DNA of 64,000 nucleotides from JBBIQS01 sp037442205 (GCA_037442205.1 JBBIQS010000040.1:7757-71756); one strand, 5' to 3'; positions 52,396 through 61,912 are shown, counted from the stretch's first letter. Numbers and translations are program-made. The notes: generated by a model from the letters alone, not told the origin.

Positions 52396-53667
52396 CTATC
52401 CGGGCTTGCGCAGGCTGGCCCGCGCCTCGCCGACCAGGTAGAGCGAGCCGGCAGCCAGCACCAGAGCCGCCGGATCGCCCTTGGCGACCTCGCGTGCGCG
52501 CTCGAGCGCCTGCTTGACCGATTCGAAGAGCTCCGCCGGCCGCCCTTGGTGCGCGGCCAGCTCGAGCAGCCCCTGCCCCGACAATGCTCGCTCGCTGTTC
52601 GGACAAGCGAGGTAGAGCCTGCATGCCAGAGGGAAAAGCTCGGAGACGATGCCCGCGACGTCCTTGTCTCCCAGCGCACCGAAGACCAGGTGGATGTCTG
52701 CCCCGCGGTAGAGGGCGCGCATGGCCTGGGCCAGCGCGCGGGCGCCGTCGGGGTTGTGGGCACCGTCGAGCAGGGTCAGCGGGCCCTCCGCCACCCGCTC
52801 CAGCCGCCCGGGCCAGAAGGTGCTCGCCAGGCCCTGGCGAACCTGCTCGGCGGAGAGCGCGGGAACCATCAGCCGCGCCGTGGCGATCGCCGTCTCGGCG
52901 TTCTCGCGCTGGTGCGGCCCGGCCAGCGACAGGGCCAGCTTCGGGACGTCGAAGCCGGGTGAGGCGAAGTGGTACGGCGCGCCCTCCTCGAGCGAGAAAT
53001 CGCGCCCGGCGACGAGCGGCTGGGCGCCGACCGCGCGCGCCTGCGACTCGAGCACCGCCAGCGCCTCCGGCGGTTGGCGGGCGATGACCGCGCGCGCCCC
53101 GAGCTTGAAGATCGCCGCCTTCTCGGAGGCGATCGCCGCCAGCGTCGGGCCGAGGATCGCGGTGTGGTCGAGCCCGATGCGGGTCACCGCCGCCACTTTC
53201 GAGGGGACGGCGTTGGTGGCGTCCAGCCGGCCGCCCAGCCCGACCTCGAGCACCGCGAGGTCGACCTGCTTTCGGGCGAAGTGCCACAGGGCGAGCGCGG
53301 TGGTGAATTCGAAGAAGGTCAGCGGTTCGGGGCCGTCGTGGGCGCCGGGGTAGACCCGCAGCACCGCCTCGACGCCGGCGGCGAACTCCTCGTCGGAGAT
53401 CTCGATCCCGTCGACCTGGATGCGCTCGTTGACCCGCTCCAGGTGCGGCGAGGTGTAGAGGGCGACCTTCTTGCCGGCGCAGCGCAGCATGCGGGCGGCG
53501 AAGGCGCAGGTCGAGCCCTTGCCGTTGGTGCCGGCGACGTGGAGCACCTCGAAGCGCCGCTCGGGGTGGCCGAGGGCCTCAAGCACCCGGGCGGTGCGCT
53601 CCAGGCCGAAGCGCATGCCGAAGCGCGACAGGGAGTTGACCAGCTGGAAGGCGGAGGTGGTGTCCAT
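52396..53667 (-). CDS. folC: Folylpolyglutamate synthase/dihydrofolate synthase
   Basis: ATG at 53667, 423 residues. Mur ligase family: P-loop AGTNGKGSTCAFAARML, then GLGGRLDATNAVPS, RIGLDHTAILGPTLAAIASEKA and LLDGAHNPDGARAL. FolC adds glutamates to folates and, in many bacteria, also makes dihydrofolate from dihydropteroate. The YkgJ-like gene ends just five bases upstream, so the two probably form one transcript. Confidence 0.9.
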   Translation of the reverse strand: MDTTSAFQLVNSLSRFGMRFGLERTARVLEALGHPERRFEVLHVAGTNGKGSTCAFAARMLRCAGKKVALYTSPHLERVNERIQVDGIEISDEEFAAGVEAVLRVYPGAHDGPEPLTFFEFTTALALWHFARKQVDLAVLEVGLGGRLDATNAVPSKVAAVTRIGLDHTAILGPTLAAIASEKAAIFKLGARAVIARQPPEALAVLESQARAVGAQPLVAGRDFSLEEGAPYHFASPGFDVPKLALSLAGPHQRENAETAIATARLMVPALSAEQVRQGLASTFWPGRLERVAEGPLTLLDGAHNPDGARALAQAMRALYRGADIHLVFGALGDKDVAGIVSELFPLACRLYLACPNSERALSGQGLLELAAHQGRPAELFESVKQALERAREVAKGDPAALVLAAGSLYLVGEARASLRKPG

Positions 53668-53672
53668 GGGAG

Positions 53673-53969
53673 CTATCGGGCCGGAGCCCGGGCCTGCTTC
53701 ATCGAGGTTTCCCCCGCCTCTTGAACCCGCTTCGCCTCTTCCACCAGCCCGAAGTGCTCCAGGTACTTGCTCGCCCGCTCCTCGACAGTGGGGGCGCTGA
53801 TGCGCTCGCACAGCTCATCGGGCTGGTAGTCGCGGCAGATCTTGGGCCGCCGCTCGTAGATGGCGCACAGCAGGTCGGGGCCCAAGTGCTTGCAGCGCAC
53901 GCCGAGCGGCTTGTCGAGGGCGGCGATGTCCGGGCCCACGCAGCAGGCACCACAGCGCGTGCAGTCCAT
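53673..53969 (-). CDS. YkgJ-like CxxCxxCC zinc/iron-chelating domain protein
   Basis: A 98-residue protein with the metal-binding pattern CTRCGACCVGPD at the N-terminus and further Cys at CKHLG, CAIYERRPKIC, typical of the YkgJ family (predicted zinc or iron-sulfur chelators, sometimes fused to methyltransferases). Function is not established. It lies 13 bases after the metallo-hydrolase gene and directly before folC. Confidence 0.78.
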   Translation of the reverse strand: MDCTRCGACCVGPDIAALDKPLGVRCKHLGPDLLCAIYERRPKICRDYQPDELCERISAPTVEERASKYLEHFGLVEEAKRVQEAGETSMKQARAPAR

Positions 53970-53982
53970 CGGCGGCCCCGGC

Positions 53983-54747
53983 TCAGTAGGAGAAGCGGTC
54001 CTCGAGCTCCAGCACCCGACCGCCGATCTTGAGCTGGTTGAGCTCCTTCTTGAGCTGCGGGACGAACGCCGGCTTGAGGTGGTAGAGCAGCACCTCGATG
54101 TCCCGCGGCCGGTTGAGCTTCTCCAGCTCGGCCTTGAGGGTGTTGGGGGTCAGGTGGCCGCTGATGTCCGCCAGCCCCTGCAGCATGTTGGGGAAGCTGG
54201 TCTCCATCAGCACCGCCTTGAGGTTCTTGGCGGCGTTGAAGGCGGTCCACAGCTCGTCGGTGGGGCCGGTATCGCCGCTCATCCCCAGCGAGCACTTGCC
54301 GTCGCTGACCACGAAGCCGCAGCTGTCCACCGGGTGGCTGACCGGGATCGGCAGGATTTTGTAGCGGCCCACCTGGAAGCGCTTCCCCGGGGTGAAGGGC
54401 TCGATCCGCAGCACCGGGTTGTTGCGGGTGGGGATCTTGGTGAAGTCCGGCCACAGCTCGTTGTTGAAGACGCTCTTGCGCAGGGTACGGGCGCAGACCT
54501 CGGAGGCGTGGACCACCAGCGGCTTCTCCCGCCGGCCGACCAGCAGATCGACCATCAGCGGCAGGTCCTTGACGTGGTCGAGGTGGCTGTGGGTGAGCAG
54601 GATGTGGTCGACCTGCATCAGCTCGTCGAGCGAGAGCGTGCCGGTCAGGGCGCCGGCGTCGAGCGCCAGCACGCCGTCCACCAGGAAGCTCGTCGTCCGA
54701 TGATTGGGCAGCTCACCTCCGTGGCAGCCCAGTACCCGAAGCTTCAA
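53983..54747 (-). CDS. MBL-fold hydrolase resembling class II cyclic-nucleotide phosphodiesterase
   Basis: A 254-residue metallo-beta-lactamase-fold protein: LGCHGGELPNHRTTSFLVD at the N-terminus and the metal-binding motif LTHSHLDHVKDLPLMVD. PVSHPVDSCGFVV and GDTGPTDELW complete the metal sites. The pattern THSHLDHxKDLPL is that of class II 3',5'-cyclic-nucleotide phosphodiesterases, as in yeast PDE1. It lies next to a CRP-family protein and a nucleotide cyclase, so degradation of cAMP is a reasonable prediction. The zinc residues appear intact. Confidence 0.75.
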   Translation of the reverse strand: MKLRVLGCHGGELPNHRTTSFLVDGVLALDAGALTGTLSLDELMQVDHILLTHSHLDHVKDLPLMVDLLVGRREKPLVVHASEVCARTLRKSVFNNELWPDFTKIPTRNNPVLRIEPFTPGKRFQVGRYKILPIPVSHPVDSCGFVVSDGKCSLGMSGDTGPTDELWTAFNAAKNLKAVLMETSFPNMLQGLADISGHLTPNTLKAELEKLNRPRDIEVLLYHLKPAFVPQLKKELNQLKIGGRVLELEDRFSY

Positions 54748-54818
54748 TGCGGCACCCTCTTGGCCCTGCGACCTCTCCCCTCGCCTGGCGAGGGACCTGG
54801 CCGCCCGGCCGAGACCCT

Positions 54819-55466
54819 CTACAGATCGCCAAACTTCTCCTTCATCTCCAGGAATTCCAGGTACTCGCGCAGCTTCTTGGGATCGGGAACCAGCGCGCCC
54901 TCGGCCTGCATGACGATCAGGCCGGACTTGGCCAGCCGCTCCAGCACCCCGTCGAGCTGCTCCTTCTTGATGCCCAGCGCCGCAGGCATGGTCGGCAGGG
55001 TCAGCTCGATCTTGACCCCGCCCGCCCCCTGCTTGCCCCGCGTCTCGGCGGCGTGCGCCAGGAAGTGCACCACCCGGCTGCCGGCGTCACGCAGCAGCAA
55101 GTTCTCGATCTGCGCGTCGGCCTCCTGCAGCCGGTCGGCGAGCTTCTTGATCATCCGGATGGCGATCTCGGCGTTGCCGCGGACCATCGCCTCGAAGGTC
55201 TTGGGGTCGATCACCAGCAGCCGCGCCGGCACCGCGACGGTGGCGGTGGCGGTGCGCGGCTTGTTGGAGATGATCGCCATCTCGCCGAAGAACTCGCCGG
55301 GCCCGAGCGTGGCCAGCACCTTCTCCACGTCGCGGACCTTCTTGGAGATCGCCACCTGGCCCGACTGGATGACGTACATCTCCTTGCCGCTGTCTCCCTC
55401 GCGGAACAGCACCGTCCCGACAGGGAACTCGCGCCCGAACTTGTTGAAAAGCTGGTCCTCGGCCAT
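54819..55466 (-). CDS. CRP/FNR-family protein with cyclic nucleotide-binding domain
   Basis: A 215-residue protein. The cyclic nucleotide-binding domain (about 5-120) has the phosphate-binding cassette GEFFGEMAIISNKPRTATAT. A long helix (about 115-145) leads to a winged helix-turn-helix-like region (about 150-195; MPAALGIKKEQLDGVLERLA). The recognition helix is less standard than in E. coli CRP (no R-E-x-x-S-R pattern). It probably senses cAMP made by the upstream cyclase. It starts 59 bases after the cyclase stop. Confidence 0.8.
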   Translation of the reverse strand: MAEDQLFNKFGREFPVGTVLFREGDSGKEMYVIQSGQVAISKKVRDVEKVLATLGPGEFFGEMAIISNKPRTATATVAVPARLLVIDPKTFEAMVRGNAEIAIRMIKKLADRLQEADAQIENLLLRDAGSRVVHFLAHAAETRGKQGAGGVKIELTLPTMPAALGIKKEQLDGVLERLAKSGLIVMQAEGALVPDPKKLREYLEFLEMKEKFGDL

Positions 55467-55525
55467 CTCAGATCACCCTTCCCGTCGGTGTTAACAGACG
55501 ACCTGGGGGGCGTCAATTAACTGGG

Positions 55526-58000
55526 CTACTTGTGTTTCATTTCGTAGACGCCGTCCCAGCCCTCGGCGGGAGGATGGGCGCGCTTCTCGGCGATGTCCTC
55601 CAGGTAGTGCCCGCTGGGCCCGTCGCCCGGCCAGAGGGCCTCCACCGACTTGAAGCAGCGCTCGGCGCCGTCCCAGTCGCGGGCGCGGTAGGCGACCAGC
55701 CCCTGCTCGAACTGGGCGATGCCCTGCGCCTCCTGGCCCTGGGCGGCTCCCATCCCGCGCAGCTCGTAAATCCCCACCGGCTTCTTCTTGCCCTTGACCC
55801 GCACGCTGCCCAGCTCGCGGGCCACCACCTTGCCCTTGACCAGGGCGAAGGTGAACTCGCTGATGATGATGTGGGTGCCGTACTCCTTGTTGGTCCCCTC
55901 GAGGCGGCTGCCCAGGTTCACGTTGTCGCCCATGACCGTGTAGTCGAAGCGCATGTCCGAGCCCATGTTGCCCACCGCCATGTGGCCGGAGTTGATGCCG
56001 ATGCCGATGTCGATGATCGGCCGGCCCTGGGCGGCCCAGCGCTTGGACAGCTCGGCCAGCTGCTGGAGCATCTCGACCGCCGCGGCGCAGGCGCGCAGGG
56101 CGTGGTCCTCCTGGGTCAGCGGCGCGCCCCAGATCGCCATGATCGCATCGCCCATGTACTTGTCGAGCGTGCCCTCATGCTTGAAGACCAGGTCGGTCAT
56201 CGGGGTCAGGTATTCGTTGAGGGTGCGGACCAGCTCCTCGGGAGGCAGCCGCTCGCTGATGGTGGTGAAGCCGCGGATGTCGGAGAACAGGACCGACAGC
56301 TCGCGCTTGTCGCCGCCCAGCTTCAGCTTCTCCGGGTGCTTGAGCATCTCCTCCATCACCGACTTGGTCAGGTAGTACTGGAAGGCAGTGCGCACCTGGC
56401 GCTTCTCGCGGTCGGCGGTGACGTAGTTGAAGAAGATCATCGCGAAGTTGAGCACCGCGATCTCCGACAGCGGCATCACCGTGCTCAGCACCAGGCCCTT
56501 CTTGAAGACCACCATGTCGGCGATCAGGTAGGCCGCCGCCACCGCCACCATCGACAGCAGCTGCCAGTAGAGCTGGAAGCGCGAGACCAGCAGGCCGAAC
56601 AGCAGCGCCAGGACCACCAGCAGCGCGATCTCGGCGAAGGCCAGCGACACGTTGGAGGTGAGGAAGTTCTTGGTGAGGATGTTGTCGATGACCGCGGCGT
56701 GCGTGTAGACGCCGGCGACCATGCTGTCGAAGGGTGTGACCCGCTGGTCGAAGGTGCCGGCGGCGGTGGCGCCCACCAGCACGATCTTGTCCTTGACCAC
56801 GGCGGGATCGAAGGTGTTGTCGACCGCGTCGGCCAGTGACAGCCGGCCGTAGAGCGGCTTGCCGTCAACGCTGCCGTGGGCCGGGCCGGGATAGTTGATG
56901 ATGAAGGCCCCGGAGAAGGGATCGACCGGAATCTCCAGGCGCAGCCCGGACTTCTGGTCGCCGCGCATCAGGCCGATGGCGTTGAGGCCGTCGGGGACGA
57001 CCTCCGGGAGGAAGGGCGCGGGCGAGGCGTCGAGGGCCACTGCCACCGAGGCCAGGCCCAGGCTGGGCAGCAGCTGGTCGCCGAGCCTTCGCACCAGCCA
57101 GTAGCGGCGGATGGTGCCGTCTTCGTCCTGGCGGGCGTCGACCAGGCCGAGGTGGTGGATGGCCTTGGCCAGGACCGGCAGCGGGGCCTCGACGCCGTTG
57201 ATCGTCTCGCCGCGGCGCAGCGAGGCCACCGAGGCGGTGGCGGCGGGCATCCAGTCGCGGATGGCGTTGCCGTCGGCGTCGGCGGTGCGGGCCGCCGGGT
57301 CGAACAGCTCGCGCAGGGCGAAGCGCTCCACCGCCTTGGCGTCGCGCTCGCGGACCTCGGGCGAGGAGTGGGCAGCGGTCTCCTGGTCCATGCCGGCGGC
57401 GCCCATCACCACCCGCGGGCTGTTGTGCAGGGACTCGGCGAAGAGCTCGTCCGGGTCGGCCATCTTGAGCTGCAGGGCGGCCAGCTTGGCGTGGGCGATG
57501 GCCTCGTCCACCCTCTCGGCCCTGGCCAGCGGCTCGGCGACGCGGATCGAGAACTTCGCCGGCAGGCCGGCCAGCGCCGGGGCGGCCTTGATGCCGGTCT
57601 CCCCAGGGAGCTCGGCCACGACCCGGTCGACCATCTGGTTGACCGCCAGGTGCGGCGAGCTGCGGTCGGGGTCGGTGAACCACATGTCCATGCCCACCGC
57701 CAGGGCGCCGGCCTTCTCCAGGTTGGCCACCGCCTTGCCGACCAGCTCGCGCTTCCAGGGCCACAGGCCGTAGCGCTGCAGGCTGGCCTCGTCGACGCCG
57801 GCGACTACCACCGAGCCCGAGCTGGGCACCGGGCCGCGCTGCTTGAACTTGAGGTCCAGCGCCTTGGCCTCGAGCAGGTTCAGGGCGTTGAACGGGAAGC
57901 CGCGGGGTTGGGCGGCCCGCCAGTAGAAGTGGACGGCGGCGAAGACCAGCCCGATGAGCAGCGCCAGCTTGAAGGCCGTCAGCTTGAAGAGGTTGCGCAC
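55526..58000 (-). CDS. CHASE2-domain class III adenylate cyclase
   Basis: An 824-residue protein. An N-terminal membrane segment (about 10-28) leads to a large periplasmic CHASE2 sensor (about 31-450), then three membrane helices (about 455-523) and a class III cyclase domain (about 565-750). Metal-binding Asp574 and Asp618 (FSDIRGFT, KYMGDAIM), and the adenine-selecting pair Lys614/Asp686 (FDYTVMGDNVN) are present, together with transition-state Asn695/Arg699. This set predicts ATP as substrate. A TPR-like C-terminal tail (about 757-805) follows. CHASE2 senses unknown outside signals. Confidence 0.87.
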   Translation of the reverse strand: MRNLFKLTAFKLALLIGLVFAAVHFYWRAAQPRGFPFNALNLLEAKALDLKFKQRGPVPSSGSVVVAGVDEASLQRYGLWPWKRELVGKAVANLEKAGALAVGMDMWFTDPDRSSPHLAVNQMVDRVVAELPGETGIKAAPALAGLPAKFSIRVAEPLARAERVDEAIAHAKLAALQLKMADPDELFAESLHNSPRVVMGAAGMDQETAAHSSPEVRERDAKAVERFALRELFDPAARTADADGNAIRDWMPAATASVASLRRGETINGVEAPLPVLAKAIHHLGLVDARQDEDGTIRRYWLVRRLGDQLLPSLGLASVAVALDASPAPFLPEVVPDGLNAIGLMRGDQKSGLRLEIPVDPFSGAFIINYPGPAHGSVDGKPLYGRLSLADAVDNTFDPAVVKDKIVLVGATAAGTFDQRVTPFDSMVAGVYTHAAVIDNILTKNFLTSNVSLAFAEIALLVVLALLFGLLVSRFQLYWQLLSMVAVAAAYLIADMVVFKKGLVLSTVMPLSEIAVLNFAMIFFNYVTADREKRQVRTAFQYYLTKSVMEEMLKHPEKLKLGGDKRELSVLFSDIRGFTTISERLPPEELVRTLNEYLTPMTDLVFKHEGTLDKYMGDAIMAIWGAPLTQEDHALRACAAAVEMLQQLAELSKRWAAQGRPIIDIGIGINSGHMAVGNMGSDMRFDYTVMGDNVNLGSRLEGTNKEYGTHIIISEFTFALVKGKVVARELGSVRVKGKKKPVGIYELRGMGAAQGQEAQGIAQFEQGLVAYRARDWDGAERCFKSVEALWPGDGPSGHYLEDIAEKRAHPPAEGWDGVYEMKHK

Positions 58001-58099
58001 GAAGTCCTCTCAGGAAGGTTGGGGCGCATCCTAGCAGACAGAGCGCGCGATTCGACGATGCGGGCGAGCGATCGCGGCTCTCGGCTTGCCTCCGCCGGG

Positions 58100-58129
58100 T
58101 TGTTGTGGCGCGGGCCGGCTTGGTAGTCT
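58100..58129 (+). promoter_or_regulatory. Candidate promoter for the ASH-domain lipoprotein
   Basis: TTGTTG and TAGTCT are separated by 18 bases, ending 29 bases before the start codon at 58159. This resembles a housekeeping-sigma promoter. Confidence 0.45.
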
Positions 58130-58158
58130 GCCGCCTCTTGCCCAAAGGGAGTTGCCCC

Positions 58159-60078
58159 ATGCGTCTGTCCACCGTTGCCTGCGCCCTGCTGCTGCCGCTG
58201 GCCGCCTGCGACTGCGGCTCCAAGGTCAAGCAGGGCGCCGGGGAGCTGGCCGCCGTCGAGACCCAGCTCTACTTCGGCGAGACCTGCCCCAAGTCCTCCG
58301 ATCCCGCCTACGCGGTCGACCCGGCCGTCCAGTCGCTGCACCTGCGCAACGACGGCACCGCCGCCATCTACCTCAATGGCTTTGCCATCGGGCCGGCGGA
58401 GGTGGCCGAGATCTTCACCTTCGACGCGGCCAAGGTCCCGGAGCAGCTCGCCGCCGGCGACACGGTCGAGATCCCGATTCGCTTCCTGCCGGCCACCAGC
58501 GGCTCGGTCAGCGGAACCCTCACCATCAAGGCCGAGGAGCAGACCCTGACCATCCCGCTGCTGGGCGACGGCCGCTCGCTGCCCCCGGCTCCCCAGCTGT
58601 CGCTCAGCTGCCCCGGCGGTCGCATCACTGGCCAGGACGAGTGCGCCTCCACCAACCCCTACATCCACTTCCCCGACGCCCCCACCAACGGCTCGAGCGA
58701 GATGACCTTCACCCTCAAGAACCTGGGCTGCCCCAAGCTGACCGTGAAGAAGCTCGCCCTCAGCATCGACACCCCGCAGGCCGCTCCCGACACTTTCGCG
58801 ATCGTCTCCGGTCAGTCCGACGGCTTCGAGGTCCCCGGCGGCGGCCAGGTGCAGCTCAAGGTGAGGCTGAGCCCCAAGCAGCAGATCGACTACGACGGCA
58901 CTCTGAGCTTCGAGACCAACGATCCCACTCGCTCCCAGGTCAGCCTGGCGCTCACCGGCGCCGGCATCGGGCCGGTCCTGGACGTGACCACCTCCGTCGG
59001 CTGCGCCCACGGCTCCGCGCAGGAGGACTTCTCCTGCTGCGACTTCAGCCAGCTCACTCCCTGCACCGGCAAGCTGACCATCCAGAACCACGGCGCCGGA
59101 CCGTTCACCCTCAACGGCGTCAGCCTGCAGAAGGGTACCAGCACCCAGTTCGCGATCCAGACCGCCCCCAGCGCCGGCACGGTCGTCCCCGCCTTCGGAA
59201 CCCTGCCCGACGCGATCGTGGTCAAGTACACCCCGGCCAAGAAGCTCGAGTCCGACCTGCTGCTGATCGATTCCACCGCCGGCCAGGTCCACGTCGACAT
59301 CCGCGGCGGCGCGCCGCCGGTCCTCAAGACCAACCCGGAGATCACCGTCGACTTCGGCACCAGCGTTCCCCCTGGCTCCGATCTCTACCTGCCGCTGACC
59401 GTCTCCAACCCGCTCACCTACAGCCAGCAGGTGGAGCTGACCGTCTCCAGCATCACGGTATCCGGCGCTCCGTTCACCCTCGCCTCCACCTCGCAAAGCA
59501 ATTGCCCGGTGACGCTGACCGCGCCGGCGACCCTGGCCAAGGGGACCGAGGGCTCGTTGTGCATCCACCTCGCCACCCCGGCCTTCGGCGGCGAGTACCA
59601 GGGGCAGGTCCACCTCTTCAACGACGACCCGCTGTTCGCCGGGGCCAACGGCGAGAAGATCATCACCCTGCACGCCCAGGCGCCGTGCAGCCCCGCCCCG
59701 ACCGCGCAGATCGACATCCCGGCCCAGGGCGGCAGCACCTGCCCTTGCTCGAGCGGCATCTGCAACGGCGGCTCCTGCGGAGTGAGCGTGGCGACCCGCA
59801 CCAGCCTGACGCTCTCCGGCGCCACCAGCTACGACCCGGTGCTCAATGCCCAGTGCCTCCAGACTGGCCAGGACACCACCGGCATCGCCGCCTGGGAGTG
59901 GGCGCTGGACAGCGCTCCCTCGGCCGGCGCCTCACTCAGCCCGTCGGGCAAGGGCGCCTCGAGCACCACCACCCTCACCTTCGACACACCCGGGCCGCAC
60001 ACCGTGAGCCTGATCGTCTACAACAAGGCCGGGCGCCCCAGCACCGCAGCCACCTTCACCGTCGCCGTTTCCCGCTAG
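58159..60078 (+). CDS. Lipoprotein with ASH/'choice-of-anchor D'-type and PKD-like domains
   Basis: ATG at 58159, with GGGAG six to ten bases upstream, gives 639 residues. The lipobox is LAAC (Cys16). Several immunoglobulin-like modules of the ASH (ASPM-SPD-2-Hydin) / choice-of-anchor D type are seen (LRNDGTAAIYLNGFAI, LKNLGCPKLTVKKLAL, QNHGAGPFTLNGVSL), followed by a Cys-rich linker (CPCSSGICNGGSC) and a PKD-like domain (about 550-639; TSYDPVLNAQC, FDTPGPHTVSLIV). Proteins of this kind sit at the surface and bind other components. No enzymatic motif was seen. Confidence 0.72.
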   Translation: MRLSTVACALLLPLAACDCGSKVKQGAGELAAVETQLYFGETCPKSSDPAYAVDPAVQSLHLRNDGTAAIYLNGFAIGPAEVAEIFTFDAAKVPEQLAAGDTVEIPIRFLPATSGSVSGTLTIKAEEQTLTIPLLGDGRSLPPAPQLSLSCPGGRITGQDECASTNPYIHFPDAPTNGSSEMTFTLKNLGCPKLTVKKLALSIDTPQAAPDTFAIVSGQSDGFEVPGGGQVQLKVRLSPKQQIDYDGTLSFETNDPTRSQVSLALTGAGIGPVLDVTTSVGCAHGSAQEDFSCCDFSQLTPCTGKLTIQNHGAGPFTLNGVSLQKGTSTQFAIQTAPSAGTVVPAFGTLPDAIVVKYTPAKKLESDLLLIDSTAGQVHVDIRGGAPPVLKTNPEITVDFGTSVPPGSDLYLPLTVSNPLTYSQQVELTVSSITVSGAPFTLASTSQSNCPVTLTAPATLAKGTEGSLCIHLATPAFGGEYQGQVHLFNDDPLFAGANGEKIITLHAQAPCSPAPTAQIDIPAQGGSTCPCSSGICNGGSCGVSVATRTSLTLSGATSYDPVLNAQCLQTGQDTTGIAAWEWALDSAPSAGASLSPSGKGASSTTTLTFDTPGPHTVSLIVYNKAGRPSTAATFTVAVSR

Positions 60079-60179
60079 TCATCCAGACTGCGGCTCGGGC
60101 TCTGGCCGACCAGGCGAAAGCACCTTCTTCGTCGGGCGCCGCCGAGCGCGGCGCCGCACATCCAGCAGCAGGGCTTTCG

Positions 60180-61001
60180 ATGATCGACCTCCACACCCAT
60201 ACCCGGGCGAGCGACGGCCAGCTCACTCCGACAGAGCTGATCGACCAGGCGCACGCCGCCGGGGTGACCACGTTGGCGGTCACTGATCACGACACGGTGG
60301 CCGGCATCGACGAGGCCCGCCAGGCCGCTGCCCGACACGGCATGCGGCTGATCCCCGGCATTGAGCTGTCGGCGTTCCTCGGCGTGCGGGAGGCCCACCT
60401 GCTGGGCCACTTCGTCGATCCCGAGGAGCCAAGGCTGCGCGGCTTCTCCGAGCTGCTGCGAACCGAGCGCGAGAAGCGCATGGTCAAGATGCTGGAGAAG
60501 CTGGCCAGGCAGGGGAAGAAGGCCGAGCTGTCGGAGGTGGTGGCGGCCAGCGGCGGCAAGAACCTGGGGCGGCCGCACCTGGCGCTGGTGATGGTGGCCC
60601 ACGGCTGGGTCCGCGACGTCAAGGAGGCCTTCGACTACTACCTGGCGGTCGATGCCTCGGCCTACGTCGAGCGCTACAAGCTGACCACCCGCCAGGCCAT
60701 CGAGCTGATCCGCGGTGCCGGTGGAACGGCCACGCTGGCGCACGCCAAGCTGAGCAAGATCCCGCTGGAGGGGGTCGCCCAGCTCAAGGACGAGGGGCTG
60801 AGCGGGCTCGAGGTCGCCCACGCCGAGCACTCGCCGGGCATGCGCGCCGAGCTCAGCAAGTGGGCGACGCAGCTCGACCTGGTCCCCACCACCGGCAGCG
60901 ACTTCCACGGCGAAAGGGTGGTCCCAGGCCGGAAGCTAGGGTTCACCGAGATGTCCGAGGCGGATCTGGCACGCCTGGAAGCCAGGGCCGGCCGCCAATA
61001 G
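60180..61001 (+). CDS. PHP-domain phosphoesterase (RNase AM/YciV-like)
   Basis: A 273-residue PHP protein with the metal-binding motifs DLHTHTRASDG (His5, His7), TDHDTVAG, GIELSA and GSDFHGE. Its size and layout match bacterial 3',5'-nucleoside bisphosphate phosphatase/5'-3' exonuclease of the YciV (RNase AM) type. Such enzymes act on pAp or on RNA 5' ends. It is transcribed after the lipoprotein gene, 101 bases away, with no visible terminator between. Confidence 0.8.
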   Translation: MIDLHTHTRASDGQLTPTELIDQAHAAGVTTLAVTDHDTVAGIDEARQAAARHGMRLIPGIELSAFLGVREAHLLGHFVDPEEPRLRGFSELLRTEREKRMVKMLEKLARQGKKAELSEVVAASGGKNLGRPHLALVMVAHGWVRDVKEAFDYYLAVDASAYVERYKLTTRQAIELIRGAGGTATLAHAKLSKIPLEGVAQLKDEGLSGLEVAHAEHSPGMRAELSKWATQLDLVPTTGSDFHGERVVPGRKLGFTEMSEADLARLEARAGRQ

Positions 61002-61060
61002 GTCGGCGCCGGCAGCGGGCGCGCGTTAAATCGCCTCGCTCGCGACAGGAGATCACGTTC

Positions 61061-61903
61061 ATGAACGGCAAGCTTGCGGTGGTGACCGGGGCCAACGGCG
61101 GCATCGGCTACGAGGTGGCGCTGGGGCTGGCGAAGGCCGGAATGAAGCTGGTGTGCGTGACCCGCAGCCAGGAGCGCGGCGAAGCCGCAGTCACCAAGCT
61201 CAAGTCCGAATCGGGCAACGACCAGATCGAGCTGATGCTCTGCGACCTCGAATCCCAGGCCTCGATCCGCCAGTTCTCGGAGGAGTTTCACCGACGATTC
61301 AAGAAGCTGGACGTGCTGGTCAACAACGCCGGGGTGATCAACGCCACCCGCCACAGCTCGCCCGAGGGCTACGAGGGGACCTTCGCCCTCAATCACCTGG
61401 GCTACTTCCTGCTCACCGGCCTGCTGCTCGACCTGCTCAAGGCCGGCGCCCCGTCGCGCGTCGTCAACGTCGCCTCGGAGGCCTCGCGCATGGGCCGCGT
61501 CGACTTCGACGACCTGATGGGCGAGCGCAAGTACAGCTCCTGGCGCGCCTACGGCCAGTCCAAGCTGGCCAACATCATGTTCACCTACGACCTGGCCCAG
61601 AGGCTCGAGGGCAGCGGGGTCACGGTCAACGCCATCCATCCCGGCGGAGTGGCCACCGGCTTTGGCAGCTCCTTCTCCGGGATTCTGGGCGCGGCGATGA
61701 AGCTGGCCCGCCCCTTCATGCGCACGCCGCGCAAGGGCGCCGAGACCGCCGTCTACCTGGCCACCGCCAAGGATCTCGAGGGCATTTCCGGTAAGTACTG
61801 GAGCGACCTGAAGCCCATCCGCTCGATCCGCTCGTCCTACGACGCCGGGATCCGCCAGCGGCTCTGGCAGACCAGCGAGAAGCTCACCGGCTTCTCGTAT
61901 TGA
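61061..61903 (+). CDS. Short-chain dehydrogenase/reductase (retinol dehydrogenase-like)
   Basis: A 280-residue SDR. Glycine motif TGANGGIG (9-16), NNAG (88-91), catalytic Ser139, Tyr164 and Lys168 (YGQSK) are present. The layout (RFKKLDVLVNNAG, NHLGYFLLTGLLLDLLK, HPGGVATGF) matches the retinol dehydrogenase-like SDR subgroup, which act on lipophilic aldehydes/ketones. AGGAG lies ten bases before the ATG. The substrate is unknown. Confidence 0.82.
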   Translation: MNGKLAVVTGANGGIGYEVALGLAKAGMKLVCVTRSQERGEAAVTKLKSESGNDQIELMLCDLESQASIRQFSEEFHRRFKKLDVLVNNAGVINATRHSSPEGYEGTFALNHLGYFLLTGLLLDLLKAGAPSRVVNVASEASRMGRVDFDDLMGERKYSSWRAYGQSKLANIMFTYDLAQRLEGSGVTVNAIHPGGVATGFGSSFSGILGAAMKLARPFMRTPRKGAETAVYLATAKDLEGISGKYWSDLKPIRSIRSSYDAGIRQRLWQTSEKLTGFSY

Positions 61904-61912
61904 GGCGGGGCG

